Below the pieces are notes generated by a model, which saw only the letters and a list, made by a program, of their open reading frames with translations, was not told the DNA's origin and did not search any database. From the NCBI GenBank assembly GCA_964348085.1, contig CAYGBI010000011.1, forward strand, positions 1 through 64,000: DNA of 64,000 bases, read 5' to 3'. Shown piece after piece: positions 51,094 to 62,867 of the stretch (position 1 is the first letter of the stretch; each line of letters begins with the position of its first letter). The DNA is from VXYL01 sp964348085. Its GTDB lineage: Bacteria; Pseudomonadota; Gammaproteobacteria; Pseudomonadales; Azotimanducaceae. A program made the translations under genes and the position numbers.

Positions 51094-53460
51094 TCAGAAC
51101 AGCGACAACTGCCGGTCGTCGCCAATGGCCTTGTCGAAGTCGAGACCGAGGGTCGCCAACACCGGTTCCGCGACCGGCCTGACTTGCTTGTCCAAATAGT
51201 GTTCGCGGTCCGGTTCGCTGTGCAGGGCGTCGAGCGGTTCAGGGCCGGCGACGGTCATCAGATAGGCGACCACTCGCCCCGCGCTGCCGGACTTGCGGGC
51301 CGCCGCCACGTGTGGCGGCGTATTCGCCGTGTAGGCGGTCGGACTTTTGCGCAAGCCTTTGCGGTAGACGAGCTTGTCGTCCAAGTCGCCACGGCGAAGG
51401 GCAGCGGCGACCTCGGTTAGATAGCCATCCACCGGCTGCCCCGCGAACAGTCGCGTATAGAGTTCGCGCTGTACCTCTTTCGCCAGCGCCGTCCAATCCC
51501 GGCGCACCACCTCCATGCCGACGAAATCCACCTCTTGGTCGCCGTCGATCAGCCCCGCGTAACGCTTGCGGGCACCCGCGCCGCCGTGCCGGACCGACGG
51601 CAGAAACAGCTTCACATAGAGCTTCTCGAACTCCATTTCCAAGCGGCTTCGCACGCGCCATTTGTCGTGGATGTAGCGGCCGACCGCCTCGTTCAACTCC
51701 GCGGCCAAGCCCGACGGCGCCTGGCGCGCGTCGGCAAGCGTCATGCCGGAGCGCACGAATACGCTGTCCGTGTCGCCATACAGCACATTGAAGCCTCGCT
51801 CCTCGAACCACGCTTTCGACCACCGCAAGAGGTGGCGGCCCATCCCGGTGACCGCGTTGGCGATGCTCGTGTCGTGAAATCGACACGCCGGCGTGCCCAG
51901 CACGCCGTAGAACGAGTTCATGAGGATTTTGATCGCTTGGGAGGCGACGCTGTCGCCGGCGTGTTTAGCGGCTTCGCGGCGCGGAAACAACTCGTCGAGC
52001 ATGGCCGGCAGAATGGCCTCGCCACGACGGAACGCGGCGTCCGGAGCGACCCGCACTACGCCATCTGCCGCGCCTTCGTCGGCGACGAAACCGAGCGGAT
52101 CGATGTTGAATGTGCGAATGACACTGGGGTACAGGCTTTTGAAGTCGAACACCCAAACGTTGTCGTGAATGCCGGTGACCGGCTCGAAGACATGGCCGCC
52201 GGCTTGACGACGCGACACCCGCGCATCCGTCGAGCGCACGGTGGGCGCAACCACCCGTCTCTTGCGCAAGGCAGCGAGGTAGAGGAAGTCGAACGACGCG
52301 ATGCTGGCGGATACGCGGTCTGGAGTCATGCCGGTGAGCCGGCTGCGCGCGATCGCCAAGTTGACGAGGTCGAGCTTCTCGACAATCGCCAGTGCCAGCC
52401 GGGCGTCGGTACGGGCGTAGGCGGCGAATTTGGGCAGGTCGTCGGCGTATTGGTCGAGAATGGCCTGCGCACGGTCCACGCCCGGGCCGAGATCCACCTT
52501 CCGTTCGCCGAGCACAGCGCTCGCCACGCCGTCCAACGAGTAATCGTCGAAGCGCACGAACGCCCCGCGGACCAAATCCATGCCGTCCAACACCAAGCGC
52601 CCCGGGATGGACGCTTGGCCGCTGCCGAAGTAGCCCTGCGCTGGGCGCAGCCTGACGGCACCGTCGTCTCGACCCAAACGCAGTGGCCGCCGCACACGTT
52701 TGGCGATGCGCTGCAGCACCTTGAGATCGAAGTCGATGACGTTCCAGCCCGTGAATACATCCGGATCCAGCGTCTCGACGCGGGCGACAAAGGCGTCCAG
52801 AGCCTGCGCCTCGTTCGCGCAGCCGATAGCGCGCTCCGGCATGGCGCGGCCATCGGCGTCCACGACATAGACCTCGTCCACGAGATCGGCGCCCGCGAAC
52901 TTGCCGTATAGGGCGATGGCCAATAGGCGTCTGGCCGTCGGATCGGTTTCAATGTCGAAGGACAAGACCGAGGGGGCCGCATCCACTTCGGCGGGGGCGA
53001 TCAACGGATCGTCGTAAACGCGGGAGATCCGTTCGCCCGGTCGCCACTCGCCGGTGATCGTGCAGCCGCCGCGAATGTCGCGGTCGATTAGATAACGAAC
53101 GGCGAAGCGCACGTCCGCCTCAAAGGTCGCCACTCCCTCGGCATGCAGATGATCGCGCAGATCCGGCGTGGCCTGCGGCACCTGTACTTCGATGCGCGAC
53201 ACGCGCTCCCCGTTGAAAGTGGTACTGGCAGTCTCGAATTGCGGCGATGCGCCCAAGCGGGACGCGAGCGCCGCGTCTCGGCGACGAATGTAGAAGTGGG
53301 GACGCTGCCGCTGGTCGCGTACGAGGAAGGTGCCGCCTTGCTCCAACACGCCGTACAGATGCACGACGGGCACGCCGCCGAGGATGCGGTAGCTCGCTTG
53401 AAGTATGAATCCCCGCGCCGAGCGGGCCGAGCCCGTTGCGATTTCGGCCGCCATTGGCAT
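51094..53460 (-). CDS. polB: DNA polymerase II (family B)
   Basis: The 788-residue family B polymerase has the exonuclease motif SFDIETDP near residue 169 and GWNVIDFDLKVLQ. The polymerase motif A is DFKSLYPSVIR near residue 440, motif B is QAIKILMNSFYGVLG and motif C is YGDTDSVFV. The extreme C-terminus RQLSLF fits a beta-clamp-binding pentapeptide. In gammaproteobacteria this enzyme restarts replication at damage and is LexA-regulated, but I saw no LexA box here. The ATG used is preceded by an in-frame TTG; an ATG three codons in is possible. Confidence 0.95.
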   Translation of the reverse strand: MPMAAEIATGSARSARGFILQASYRILGGVPVVHLYGVLEQGGTFLVRDQRQRPHFYIRRRDAALASRLGASPQFETASTTFNGERVSRIEVQVPQATPDLRDHLHAEGVATFEADVRFAVRYLIDRDIRGGCTITGEWRPGERISRVYDDPLIAPAEVDAAPSVLSFDIETDPTARRLLAIALYGKFAGADLVDEVYVVDADGRAMPERAIGCANEAQALDAFVARVETLDPDVFTGWNVIDFDLKVLQRIAKRVRRPLRLGRDDGAVRLRPAQGYFGSGQASIPGRLVLDGMDLVRGAFVRFDDYSLDGVASAVLGERKVDLGPGVDRAQAILDQYADDLPKFAAYARTDARLALAIVEKLDLVNLAIARSRLTGMTPDRVSASIASFDFLYLAALRKRRVVAPTVRSTDARVSRRQAGGHVFEPVTGIHDNVWVFDFKSLYPSVIRTFNIDPLGFVADEGAADGVVRVAPDAAFRRGEAILPAMLDELFPRREAAKHAGDSVASQAIKILMNSFYGVLGTPACRFHDTSIANAVTGMGRHLLRWSKAWFEERGFNVLYGDTDSVFVRSGMTLADARQAPSGLAAELNEAVGRYIHDKWRVRSRLEMEFEKLYVKLFLPSVRHGGAGARKRYAGLIDGDQEVDFVGMEVVRRDWTALAKEVQRELYTRLFAGQPVDGYLTEVAAALRRGDLDDKLVYRKGLRKSPTAYTANTPPHVAAARKSGSAGRVVAYLMTVAGPEPLDALHSEPDREHYLDKQVRPVAEPVLATLGLDFDKAIGDDRQLSLF

Positions 53461-53483
53461 CAAGCGCGGGGCGACACCTCAGG

Positions 53484-54266
53484 TCATCGCCACATATGCG
53501 TGCCGCCACACACCGCGATGGCTTGGCCGGTGACATACGCGCTTGCCGGCGCCGCCAAGAACACGGCAATGCCTTTCAAATCATCGGATTCGCCAAGCCG
53601 GCGCAACGGCGTGTTGGTCTCCGCGTTGCGTTTCGCTTCCTCGTTGTCCCACAGGGCGCGGGCGAAGTCCGTCTTGATCAGCCCCGGACAGATCGCGTTG
53701 ACGCGCACGCCCCGGGGCCCGTACTCCAAGGCGAGGTTGCGCACCAAGGCAATATCCGCCAGCTTGGAAATGCCGTATGTGCCAAGCGTCAGCGAGCCCG
53801 TGAAAGCGCCAGTGCTGGCCGTGATCATCATCGACCCGCCACCGTTCGCCACCATATCCGGCGCCACCATCTGACACAGCCAGTGATTGGAGCGAACGTT
53901 CGAGCTCATGATCTTGTCGAACGCCCAATCGGGGATCTCGGACATCGGGCCATAGAACGGATTGATGCCAGCGTTGGCAACGAGAACGTCTATCGGGCCG
54001 AGCCGGTTGCGGGTCTCGTCAACCAGCGCTTCGAGTTGCTCCTTGTAACCGATGTTGCACGCCACGGGAATGGCCGCTCCATCCCCGCACTTGGCGTTGA
54101 TTCGCTCGCATGCGGCCTCGCACTGCTCGAGCTTGCGGCTGGAGACCACCACTTTGGCCCCGTGTTCGGCGAGCCCCTCCGCCATGGCGAAGCCCATGCC
54201 TTTGGAAGCGCCGGTAAGCAAGGCGACCTTGCCGGTTAGATCGAAAAGGCGGGTTGCTACGGTCAC
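53484..54266 (-). CDS. SDR family oxidoreductase
   Basis: This is a 260-residue short-chain dehydrogenase/reductase. It has LTGASKGMG near residue 17, VANAGINPFYGP near residue 94, a Ser in MITASTGAF, YGISK near residue 162 and a C-terminal GQAIAVCGG. The NADP preference is suggested by SSRK after the second strand. The start is GTG. It lies between polB and the restriction-modification pair on the same strand. The substrate is unknown. Confidence 0.9.
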   Translation of the reverse strand: MTVATRLFDLTGKVALLTGASKGMGFAMAEGLAEHGAKVVVSSRKLEQCEAACERINAKCGDGAAIPVACNIGYKEQLEALVDETRNRLGPIDVLVANAGINPFYGPMSEIPDWAFDKIMSSNVRSNHWLCQMVAPDMVANGGGSMMITASTGAFTGSLTLGTYGISKLADIALVRNLALEYGPRGVRVNAICPGLIKTDFARALWDNEEAKRNAETNTPLRRLGESDDLKGIAVFLAAPASAYVTGQAIAVCGGTHMWR

Positions 54267-54350
54267 GCGGGCTCCGACTAGAAATGGACGCGGCAGCTTA
54301 GCAAAGGCAGGGGAGGGTGGCCATGCGCGTCGTCAGGGAGCGACGCCCAC

Positions 54351-54368
54351 CGGCACCAAAGGGTGCCG
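54351..54368. terminator. Hairpin downstream of the methyltransferase gene
   Basis: CGGCACC, loop AAAG and GGTGCCG form a perfect 7-bp stem 17 bases after the stop codon of the MT-A70 gene (minus strand). No T run follows, so a terminator role is uncertain; it could instead protect a transcript end. Confidence 0.35.
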
Positions 54369-54385
54369 CCGCTTGGGCCACCACC

Positions 54386-55036
54386 CTATTGAAGCAGAGG
54401 TTCCTGACGCACGGGCGCACCGTTGGCCCCGGAGTGATTTGGGTAAGTGTCCCAGTCCGGCGAATACTCATCTGCCTGTTGGCCCCACGCAAACCAGTCC
54501 TTGCGCGATCCGCGCGCGAACAACTCAATGAAGGGGCCAGGGCTGCACGCCTCTATTAGGCGATACTGTTCGTCTGGCTTTCGACTGTGTTCTCGTTTGC
54601 GCGAGACGAGGATGTTCTCTTGGCTTCTGCCAGGAGACAGCGTCCGTGCGTGCTTCCCACGAACACCGAACAGAATCACTTCGGTCACGTTACGAAAATA
54701 GAACCCAACGCCCCGCCGGTCAGGCCCACCGTCCTTTCTAACTTTGTACCAGACGATGTTCGTCTTGTAGCGGAACCCCCAACTCTCCATGACTTCGAGG
54801 CCCCAAGGCAACAGCGCATTTGGCACCCACAGGTACAAGTGAGCAGTATCTTTGCTAATCGAAGCGATCGGAAGTTCGCCGATTTCTTGGAAAGACATCG
54901 TGGGATACCTGCTGAGACGGCGATGTTCTGGCGCCACCTTGCCAGTCCGATTCTGAAAGCGCCAAGGCGGGTCGGCAAGCACTGTGCCAAACCTATGCCC
55001 ACGCACTTGCCTTAGAAGGTCGTCAGACGCGGTCAC
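54386..55036 (-). CDS. MT-A70 family adenine methyltransferase of an R-M system
   Basis: The 216-residue protein carries DPPW at residues 22-25 (VLADPPWRFQNR), the catalytic motif of MT-A70-type N6-adenine methyltransferases. Other family features are HLYLWVPNALLPWGLEVM, TNIVWYKVRKDGG, EVILFGVRGKH and a C-terminal FIELFARGSRKDW that binds S-adenosylmethionine. Its GTG start directly follows the TAA of the restriction nuclease gene. It is therefore most likely the protecting methyltransferase of a type II system. Base composition is AT-richer than the neighbours, a sign of transfer. Confidence 0.9.
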   Translation of the reverse strand: MTASDDLLRQVRGHRFGTVLADPPWRFQNRTGKVAPEHRRLSRYPTMSFQEIGELPIASISKDTAHLYLWVPNALLPWGLEVMESWGFRYKTNIVWYKVRKDGGPDRRGVGFYFRNVTEVILFGVRGKHARTLSPGRSQENILVSRKREHSRKPDEQYRLIEACSPGPFIELFARGSRKDWFAWGQQADEYSPDWDTYPNHSGANGAPVRQEPLLQ

Positions 55037-55624
55037 TTATTCGCTCTCCACATACAGACTTTTGGAGATTCCGAACACAAGTATCGGACAGCCGCCACCT
55101 CCCCCACCGTCGATACGTGGCAACAACTTGGACATATGGGTTGTCGAAGCGCCGTACGAAGGGCCTCGGCCAAGGGCGTCAAATATCCCTTGAAGCTCGT
55201 CACAGCGCGTGACAATAACGCCGACGCTGATGGCATCGAGATCAAACAGCAGCCTGAAGTTGCTCAGGTCTCTGTCGTAGAACGGATCCTTGTTGTTCCA
55301 CTCGACCTCAAGGGCGACTCGATTGCGTAGGCAATCCACCTTGTGTGTCGGCACCACCCTAGAAGCACCGTCAACGACGATTTGCGTGGTGAACTCCCTC
55401 TCGACCCAGCCCCGCTTGTAGAGGTAACTATCGATGAAGGCCGACACGTTGGACTTCCTTCCGCCAAGTTGAGTTATCCAGCTCTTCCTTAGCCGGAATG
55501 CATACAGGACGGACAAGACATCTTGCCACTCCCTTGGGAAATCCTCCTTCAGAATAGCTGAAGCATGTCTCCACTCATGTACCTCGTAGGTATCGAAGAC
55601 AAACTCCACATGGCCTCGATTCAT
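55037..55624 (-). CDS. BglII/BstYI-family type II restriction endonuclease
   Basis: The 195-residue protein matches the BglII/BstYI endonuclease family. It has VFDTYEVHEWRHAS, GGRKSNVSAFIDSYLYKRGW and THKVDCLRNRVALEVEWNNK. ALGRGPSYGASTTHM and a glycine run before CPILVFGIS follow. The Asp (residue 97) and Glu (residue 106) are nine residues apart, as are the catalytic Asp84 and Glu93 of BglII. Known members cut RGATCY or AGATCT; this one probably recognises a GATC-core site, by inference. It abuts the MT-A70 gene and starts 24 bp after nrdB. The ATG may be a few codons upstream of the true start. Confidence 0.9.
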   Translation of the reverse strand: MNRGHVEFVFDTYEVHEWRHASAILKEDFPREWQDVLSVLYAFRLRKSWITQLGGRKSNVSAFIDSYLYKRGWVEREFTTQIVVDGASRVVPTHKVDCLRNRVALEVEWNNKDPFYDRDLSNFRLLFDLDAISVGVIVTRCDELQGIFDALGRGPSYGASTTHMSKLLPRIDGGGGGGCPILVFGISKSLYVESE

Positions 55625-55648
55625 CGACGTGGACGAGCCTTGAGCGGC

Positions 55649-56917
55649 TCAATCCCAACTCAGCGCACCGCCCGTCTGATACTCCGTCACCCGGGTCTCG
55701 AAGAAGTTCTTCTCCTTTTTCAAGTCCATGATTTCCGACATCCAAGGGAAGGGGTTTTTTACGCCGGGGAACTGCTCGTCCAAGCCGATTTGCGCCAAGC
55801 GGCGATTGGCGATGAATTGCAGGTACTCGGCCATGGTGTTGGCGTTTATGCCGAGCACGCCGCGCGGCATGGTGTCGCGCGCGTAGCGCGTTTCGAGCTC
55901 GGTGCCTTCGAGGATCATGCGGGTGGCCAAGGCCTTCATGTCGGCATCCCACAAGTGTTCGTTCTCCAGCTTGATTTGATTGATCACGTCGATGCCGAAG
56001 TTCACATGCATGGATTCGTCGCGCAGGATGTATTGAAACTGCTCCGACGTGCCGGTCATCTTGTTGCGCCGCCCCATGGAGAGTATCTGCGTGAAACCGC
56101 AGTAAAAGAAAATGCCCTCCATCACGCAGTAATAGGCGATGAGGTTCTTCAACAGCGCCTTGTCGGCTTCCACCGTGCCGGTTTGGAATGTGGGATCAGC
56201 GAGCTCTCGGGTGTACTTGAGCGCCCAAGAAGCCTTGTGGGCGACGGACGGCACTTCCCGATACATGTTGAAGATCTCGCCCTCGTCCATGCCCAACGAC
56301 TCGATGCAGTATTGGTAGGCATGGGTGTGGATGGCTTCCTCGAAAGCTTGCCGTAGCAAGTATTGGCGGCACTCCGGGTTGGTGATGAGGCGATACACGG
56401 ACAGCGCCAAGTTGTTCGCGACCAGCGAATCGGCGGTGGAGAAGAACCCCAAGCTGCGCTTGACGATGGTGCGTTCGTCTTCGGAAAGGCCATGCGTCGT
56501 CTTCCACAGCGCGATGTCCGCAGTCATGTTGATTTCTTGCGGCATCCAGTGGTTGGCGCAGCCGGCCAAGTACTTCTGCCAAGCCCAGTCGTATTTGAAC
56601 GGCACCAGTTGGTTGAGGTCGGCGCGGCAGTTGATCATGCGTTTCTGATCGACCGTGACGCGCTCGCCGTTCTCCATCAGAGACTCGCGATCCAAGTTGG
56701 TGATCGCCTGGGCCATTGCGTCTTGACTGGGAGCGACGACCGGGGGCGGCGTGGCCAACGCCGGGGATGGCGTCGGCGCCGTTGGCGCGACAACCGGATT
56801 CAACCCCAACGCCGGCTGCGGATCCCGTTCCTCCGGTTCCGGTTGCGTATTGTTCCGCTCTGCGCCGAACACCGGGGCGATAGGGTCTTCTTGTTCGTAC
56901 TCGTCCCAACTCAACAC
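55649..56917 (-). CDS. nrdB: Ribonucleoside-diphosphate reductase beta subunit
   Basis: The 422-residue class I R2 subunit has a Pro-rich N-terminal extension of about 70 residues. The diiron ligands are all present: Asp163 in STADSLVANN, Glu194 and His197 in FEEAIHTHAY, Glu267 in CVMEGIFFY, and Glu301 with His304 in RDESMHVNFG. The radical Tyr (Tyr201) is present four residues after His197, so this is not a Tyr-less class Ic enzyme. The GTG start follows AAGGAGAGGCAAA. It lies 116 bp after nrdA; three copies of a 12-bp repeat are in that gap. Confidence 0.94.
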   Translation of the reverse strand: MLSWDEYEQEDPIAPVFGAERNNTQPEPEERDPQPALGLNPVVAPTAPTPSPALATPPPVVAPSQDAMAQAITNLDRESLMENGERVTVDQKRMINCRADLNQLVPFKYDWAWQKYLAGCANHWMPQEINMTADIALWKTTHGLSEDERTIVKRSLGFFSTADSLVANNLALSVYRLITNPECRQYLLRQAFEEAIHTHAYQYCIESLGMDEGEIFNMYREVPSVAHKASWALKYTRELADPTFQTGTVEADKALLKNLIAYYCVMEGIFFYCGFTQILSMGRRNKMTGTSEQFQYILRDESMHVNFGIDVINQIKLENEHLWDADMKALATRMILEGTELETRYARDTMPRGVLGINANTMAEYLQFIANRRLAQIGLDEQFPGVKNPFPWMSEIMDLKKEKNFFETRVTEYQTGGALSWD

Positions 56918-56930
56918 TTTGCCTCTCCTT

Positions 56931-56972
56931 ACAGTTCAGACAACAGTTCAGACAACAGTTCAGACAGTTCAG
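56931..56972. repeat. 12-bp tandem repeat between nrdA and nrdB
   Basis: Three perfect units of ACAGTTCAGACA are followed by a partial GTTCAG. The array ends about ten bases from the ribosome site of nrdB on the minus strand, so its copies lie in the leader of nrdB. Confidence 0.9.
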
Positions 56973-57033
56973 GTCTAGGGCCAGTCAGCCAACACCTGAA
57001 CCTCGCGCTTGCGTAGGCCCCGAGTTCCAAATC

Positions 57034-59991
<2,958 letters not shown>

Positions 59992-60116
59992 AGTGCGTAT
60001 TTTCTCCCAGTGCTGTTCTTTTATCCAGCACTACAGCTAGTGTTGCTAAAGGGCCTATCGAAGGGGATGAGACACCTTCCGTGTCCGCGCCCGACTCCAT
60101 GCCCGCTAGTTCAAAC

Positions 60117-60183
60117 ACCCAACATATAGGCGTCAATCAGGGAACTTACACAGCATATTGCGTTGCCTGTTGTCGACTGTCAA
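60117..60183 (-). promoter_or_regulatory. nrdA promoter with tandem NrdR-like boxes
   Basis: Two 16-bp sites, ACCCAACATATAGGCG (60117-60132) and ACACAGCATATTGCGT (60148-60163), resemble the NrdR box (ACACWATATATWGTGT). They are separated by 15 bp, the spacing known for NrdR pairs. On the minus strand a perfect TTGACA (60183-60178) with an 18-bp spacer places the -10 inside the second box, so bound NrdR would block RNA polymerase. A third, more distant match (60227-60242) is weaker support. Confidence 0.7.
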
Positions 60184-60381
60184 CAGGTTTTTCGCATGAC
60201 TTACGCACCTAGGCGAAATTCAGGCACCACAACATCTTGTGTTAGTAATTCTGTGAGTAATGGTCGAAAAACCCGTTAGTAAGCAGTGGTTTTCTTGGGG
60301 AAACTGGATCCGGAGCAGTCACGCCTTGACGCACACCCATCGGCCGTTAAGGTGACATGCCGCCCTCGACGGAGCTTTCGC

Positions 60382-61863
60382 GTGACGTTCATCCTCGCCA
60401 TCGACCAAGGCACTTCGAGCTCGCGAGCCTTCGTTTTCGACGCCAAAGGCCGCGCGCTGGCGCAAGCGCAACACCCCGTGGACCAATTTCACCCGCGCGA
60501 CGGCTGGGTCGAGCAGGATCCCGAGGCGCTGTTCGCCACCGCCCTCGCCGCGGGCAGGCAAGCCATCGCGACCAGCGGCGTGGACGCCAAGGCGGTGGCT
60601 GCCATCGGTATCACCAACCAACGCGAAACCACCGTTGTTTGGGACGCCGCAACCGGACGCGCCGTCGGCAACGCCATCGTCTGGCAGGACCGCCGCACCG
60701 CCGAACGCTGCCGGCGCATCCAAGACGACGGCTTGGCGGCGCAATTGCTCGACACCACCGGCCTGCTTGTCGACCCCTACTTCTCCAGCACTAAGCTCGA
60801 ATGGATGCTTGAGCAGCCGGGCGTCAGGGCGCGCGCCGAGGCTGGCGAACTGCGCTTCGGCACAGTGGACAGCTTTCTGATCTGGCGCTTGACCAAGGGC
60901 CGCCATGTCACCGACGCGACCAACGCCTCTCGCACCCAATTGTTCGACATAGGCAGGCAAACGTGGAGCCAACCCCTGCTCGACTACTTCGGCGTGCCGG
61001 CGGCGATGTTGCCGTCGGTGATGGACTGCGTGGACGACTTCGGCGTGGCCGATGCCGAGTTCTTCGGCGCGCCCATCCCCATCCGCGGCGTCGCCGGCGA
61101 TCAGCAAGCGGCACTGATCGGTCAAGCCTGCCTCGCTCCCGGCCAAACCAAGAGCACCTACGGCACCGGTTGCTTTCTCATCACCAACACTGGAGACAAC
61201 CGCCTCCGCTCCGCCTCCGGCCTGCTAACGACGGTGGGTTACCGTATCGCCGGCACGCCCACTTTCGCCCTTGAAGGCAGCATCTTCGGCGCCGGAGTCG
61301 CGGTACAGTGGCTGCGCGACAAGCTAGGCTTGATCGCTTGCGCAGCGGAAACGGAAGCGGCGGCCGTACGCACGGGCGGCGATACGGGCGGCGTGGTCGT
61401 GGTGCCGGCCTTCACTGGCTTAGGCGCACCGCACTGGCGCCCGCAAGCAAGGGCTTCGATCACCGGGCTAACGCTCGACTCGGGCGTCGATCAAATCGTC
61501 ACCGCCACTTTGCAGAGCGTTGCCCTGCAAACGGCCGACTTGCTCGCCGCGGCCGCAAGCGACGGCATCGATACCACGGCGCTCGCCGTCGACGGCGGGA
61601 TGGTCGTGAACGACTGGTTCTGCCAATTCTTGGCGGACGTCACCGGCGTTTCCGTGACGCGACCGGCGAATGTGGAAACCACGGCTTTCGGCGCCGCCTT
61701 ACTGGCGGCGGTTGGCGTCGGTTTGTTCGCCGATCTCGAAGCGGCCACTCGCGCTTGGCGAGAACAAGCACTGACGGTGTTTACCCCCAAGGCAACGGCC
61801 GCCAAGCGCCAAGCCTGGCTGCGCGAGTGGCATACCGCCGTCCGGCGAACCCTTTTATCTTGA
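60382..61863 (+). CDS. glpK: Glycerol kinase
   Basis: The 493-residue FGGY-family kinase opens with FILAIDQGTSSSRAFVFDAK. ITNQRETTVVWD carries the Arg-Glu pair that binds glycerol, and VAGDQQAALIGQ carries the catalytic Asp. STYGTGCFLITNTG, GAPHWRPQARASITGL and DGGMVVNDWFCQFLAD complete the fold. It phosphorylates glycerol to glycerol 3-phosphate. The GTG at this position follows GGAG; a longer frame upstream would cross the likely promoter (TTGACG at 60326 and TAAGGT at 60348). glpF and glpD are not adjacent. It converges with argF, leaving 25 bp between stops. Confidence 0.93.
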   Translation: MTFILAIDQGTSSSRAFVFDAKGRALAQAQHPVDQFHPRDGWVEQDPEALFATALAAGRQAIATSGVDAKAVAAIGITNQRETTVVWDAATGRAVGNAIVWQDRRTAERCRRIQDDGLAAQLLDTTGLLVDPYFSSTKLEWMLEQPGVRARAEAGELRFGTVDSFLIWRLTKGRHVTDATNASRTQLFDIGRQTWSQPLLDYFGVPAAMLPSVMDCVDDFGVADAEFFGAPIPIRGVAGDQQAALIGQACLAPGQTKSTYGTGCFLITNTGDNRLRSASGLLTTVGYRIAGTPTFALEGSIFGAGVAVQWLRDKLGLIACAAETEAAAVRTGGDTGGVVVVPAFTGLGAPHWRPQARASITGLTLDSGVDQIVTATLQSVALQTADLLAAAASDGIDTTALAVDGGMVVNDWFCQFLADVTGVSVTRPANVETTAFGAALLAAVGVGLFADLEAATRAWREQALTVFTPKATAAKRQAWLREWHTAVRRTLLS

Positions 61864-61888
61864 ACCCTTCAGGCGAAGTAAACGCTTA

Positions 61889-62800
61889 CTACCCGACCGG
61901 CGGACACAGCAAGAACTCCAACAACGCCTTCTGCGAGTGCAGCCGGTTGCCTGCCTCCACCCACGCCACCGAGCGTGGATCATCCAGCAAATCCACGCTG
62001 ATCTCCTCGCCGCGATGCGCCGGCAAGCAGTGCATGAACAGCACGTCGTCCGCGGCGAGGTCGAGCAGTTCCGCCGTGACCTGATAGCCATCGAAGGCCG
62101 CCCGGCGGTCGCTCTCTTGGCCTTCGTGCCCCATGGACGACCACACGTCGGTAACCACGAGATTGGCATCCGCCACCGCTTCCGCGGGCGACTCCGCCAG
62201 TTCGACATTGGCCGACGACGCAACGAGGGCCGCATCCGGCGCATGCTCGGCGGGCGTCGCCACACGCAGACGGAAGTCGAACAGATCAGCGGCCTGAATG
62301 TAGGAGGCGCACATGTTGTACCCGTCGCCAATGAAAGCGACCGTCGCGCCTTGGATGCCGCCGCGGCACTCGTTGAACGTCTGCACGTCGGCCAGCAACT
62401 GACACGGATGGGAACGACTCGTCATGCCATTGATCACCGGCACCGAGGAAGCGGCTGCGAAGCGCTCGACTTGGCCGTGGTCAAGCGTGCGGATCATCAC
62501 CGCGTCCACCATTCCAGACAGCACCCGAGCAGTGTCCGCCACGGGCTCGCCGCGGCCCAAGTGCGAGTCGTCGGCAGCGATCAGCAGAGCGTGACCGCCT
62601 AGCTGATGCATGCCGGCCTCGAAAGCGACGCGAGTACGCGTCGAGTGCAACTCGAAGATCATCGCCAGCGTCTTGCCGCGCAACGGCTGGTAGTGCTGGC
62701 CTTGGCGCCGCATCTCCTTCAGCGCTCCCGCACGGGCCACGACGCCGGCAAGTTCCTCCGGGCTGAAATCGGCAAGGGTAAGGAAGTGACGGACGGGCAT
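61889..62800 (-). CDS. argF: Ornithine carbamoyltransferase
   Basis: The 303-residue protein has the carbamoyl-phosphate motif STRTR in FELHSTRTRVAFEAGM. The residue usually Lys two places before the Ser is Leu here. Other motifs are MIRTLDHGQVERFA, SHPCQLLADVQTF, FIGDGYNMCAS and the ornithine-binding HCLPAHRGEEIS. It makes citrulline in arginine synthesis. The ATG at MPVRHFLTL follows AAAGGAAACCGCG. It lies 67 bp downstream of argD, so the two form an arginine operon. An aspartate-carbamoyltransferase or a succinylornithine variant is less likely given the HCLP motif. Confidence 0.92.
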   Translation of the reverse strand: MPVRHFLTLADFSPEELAGVVARAGALKEMRRQGQHYQPLRGKTLAMIFELHSTRTRVAFEAGMHQLGGHALLIAADDSHLGRGEPVADTARVLSGMVDAVMIRTLDHGQVERFAAASSVPVINGMTSRSHPCQLLADVQTFNECRGGIQGATVAFIGDGYNMCASYIQAADLFDFRLRVATPAEHAPDAALVASSANVELAESPAEAVADANLVVTDVWSSMGHEGQESDRRAAFDGYQVTAELLDLAADDVLFMHCLPAHRGEEISVDLLDDPRSVAWVEAGNRLHSQKALLEFLLCPPVG

Positions 62801-62867
62801 CGCGGTTTCCTTTGACGCTTTCGGCGAGATTCGGGCGGCCAAGCGACGGGCTTGACCACGACCGCAG

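Noticed and set aside
60166..60187. LexA (SOS) box upstream of nrdA
   Set aside because: The half-sites CTGT and ACAG are 12 bases apart rather than 8, so it does not fit the SOS consensus.
60166..60193. Rho-independent terminator (CCTGTTG, loop, CAACAGG, T run) on the plus strand
   Set aside because: No plus-strand gene ends here; the sequence overlaps the -35 region of the nrdA promoter, which explains it better.
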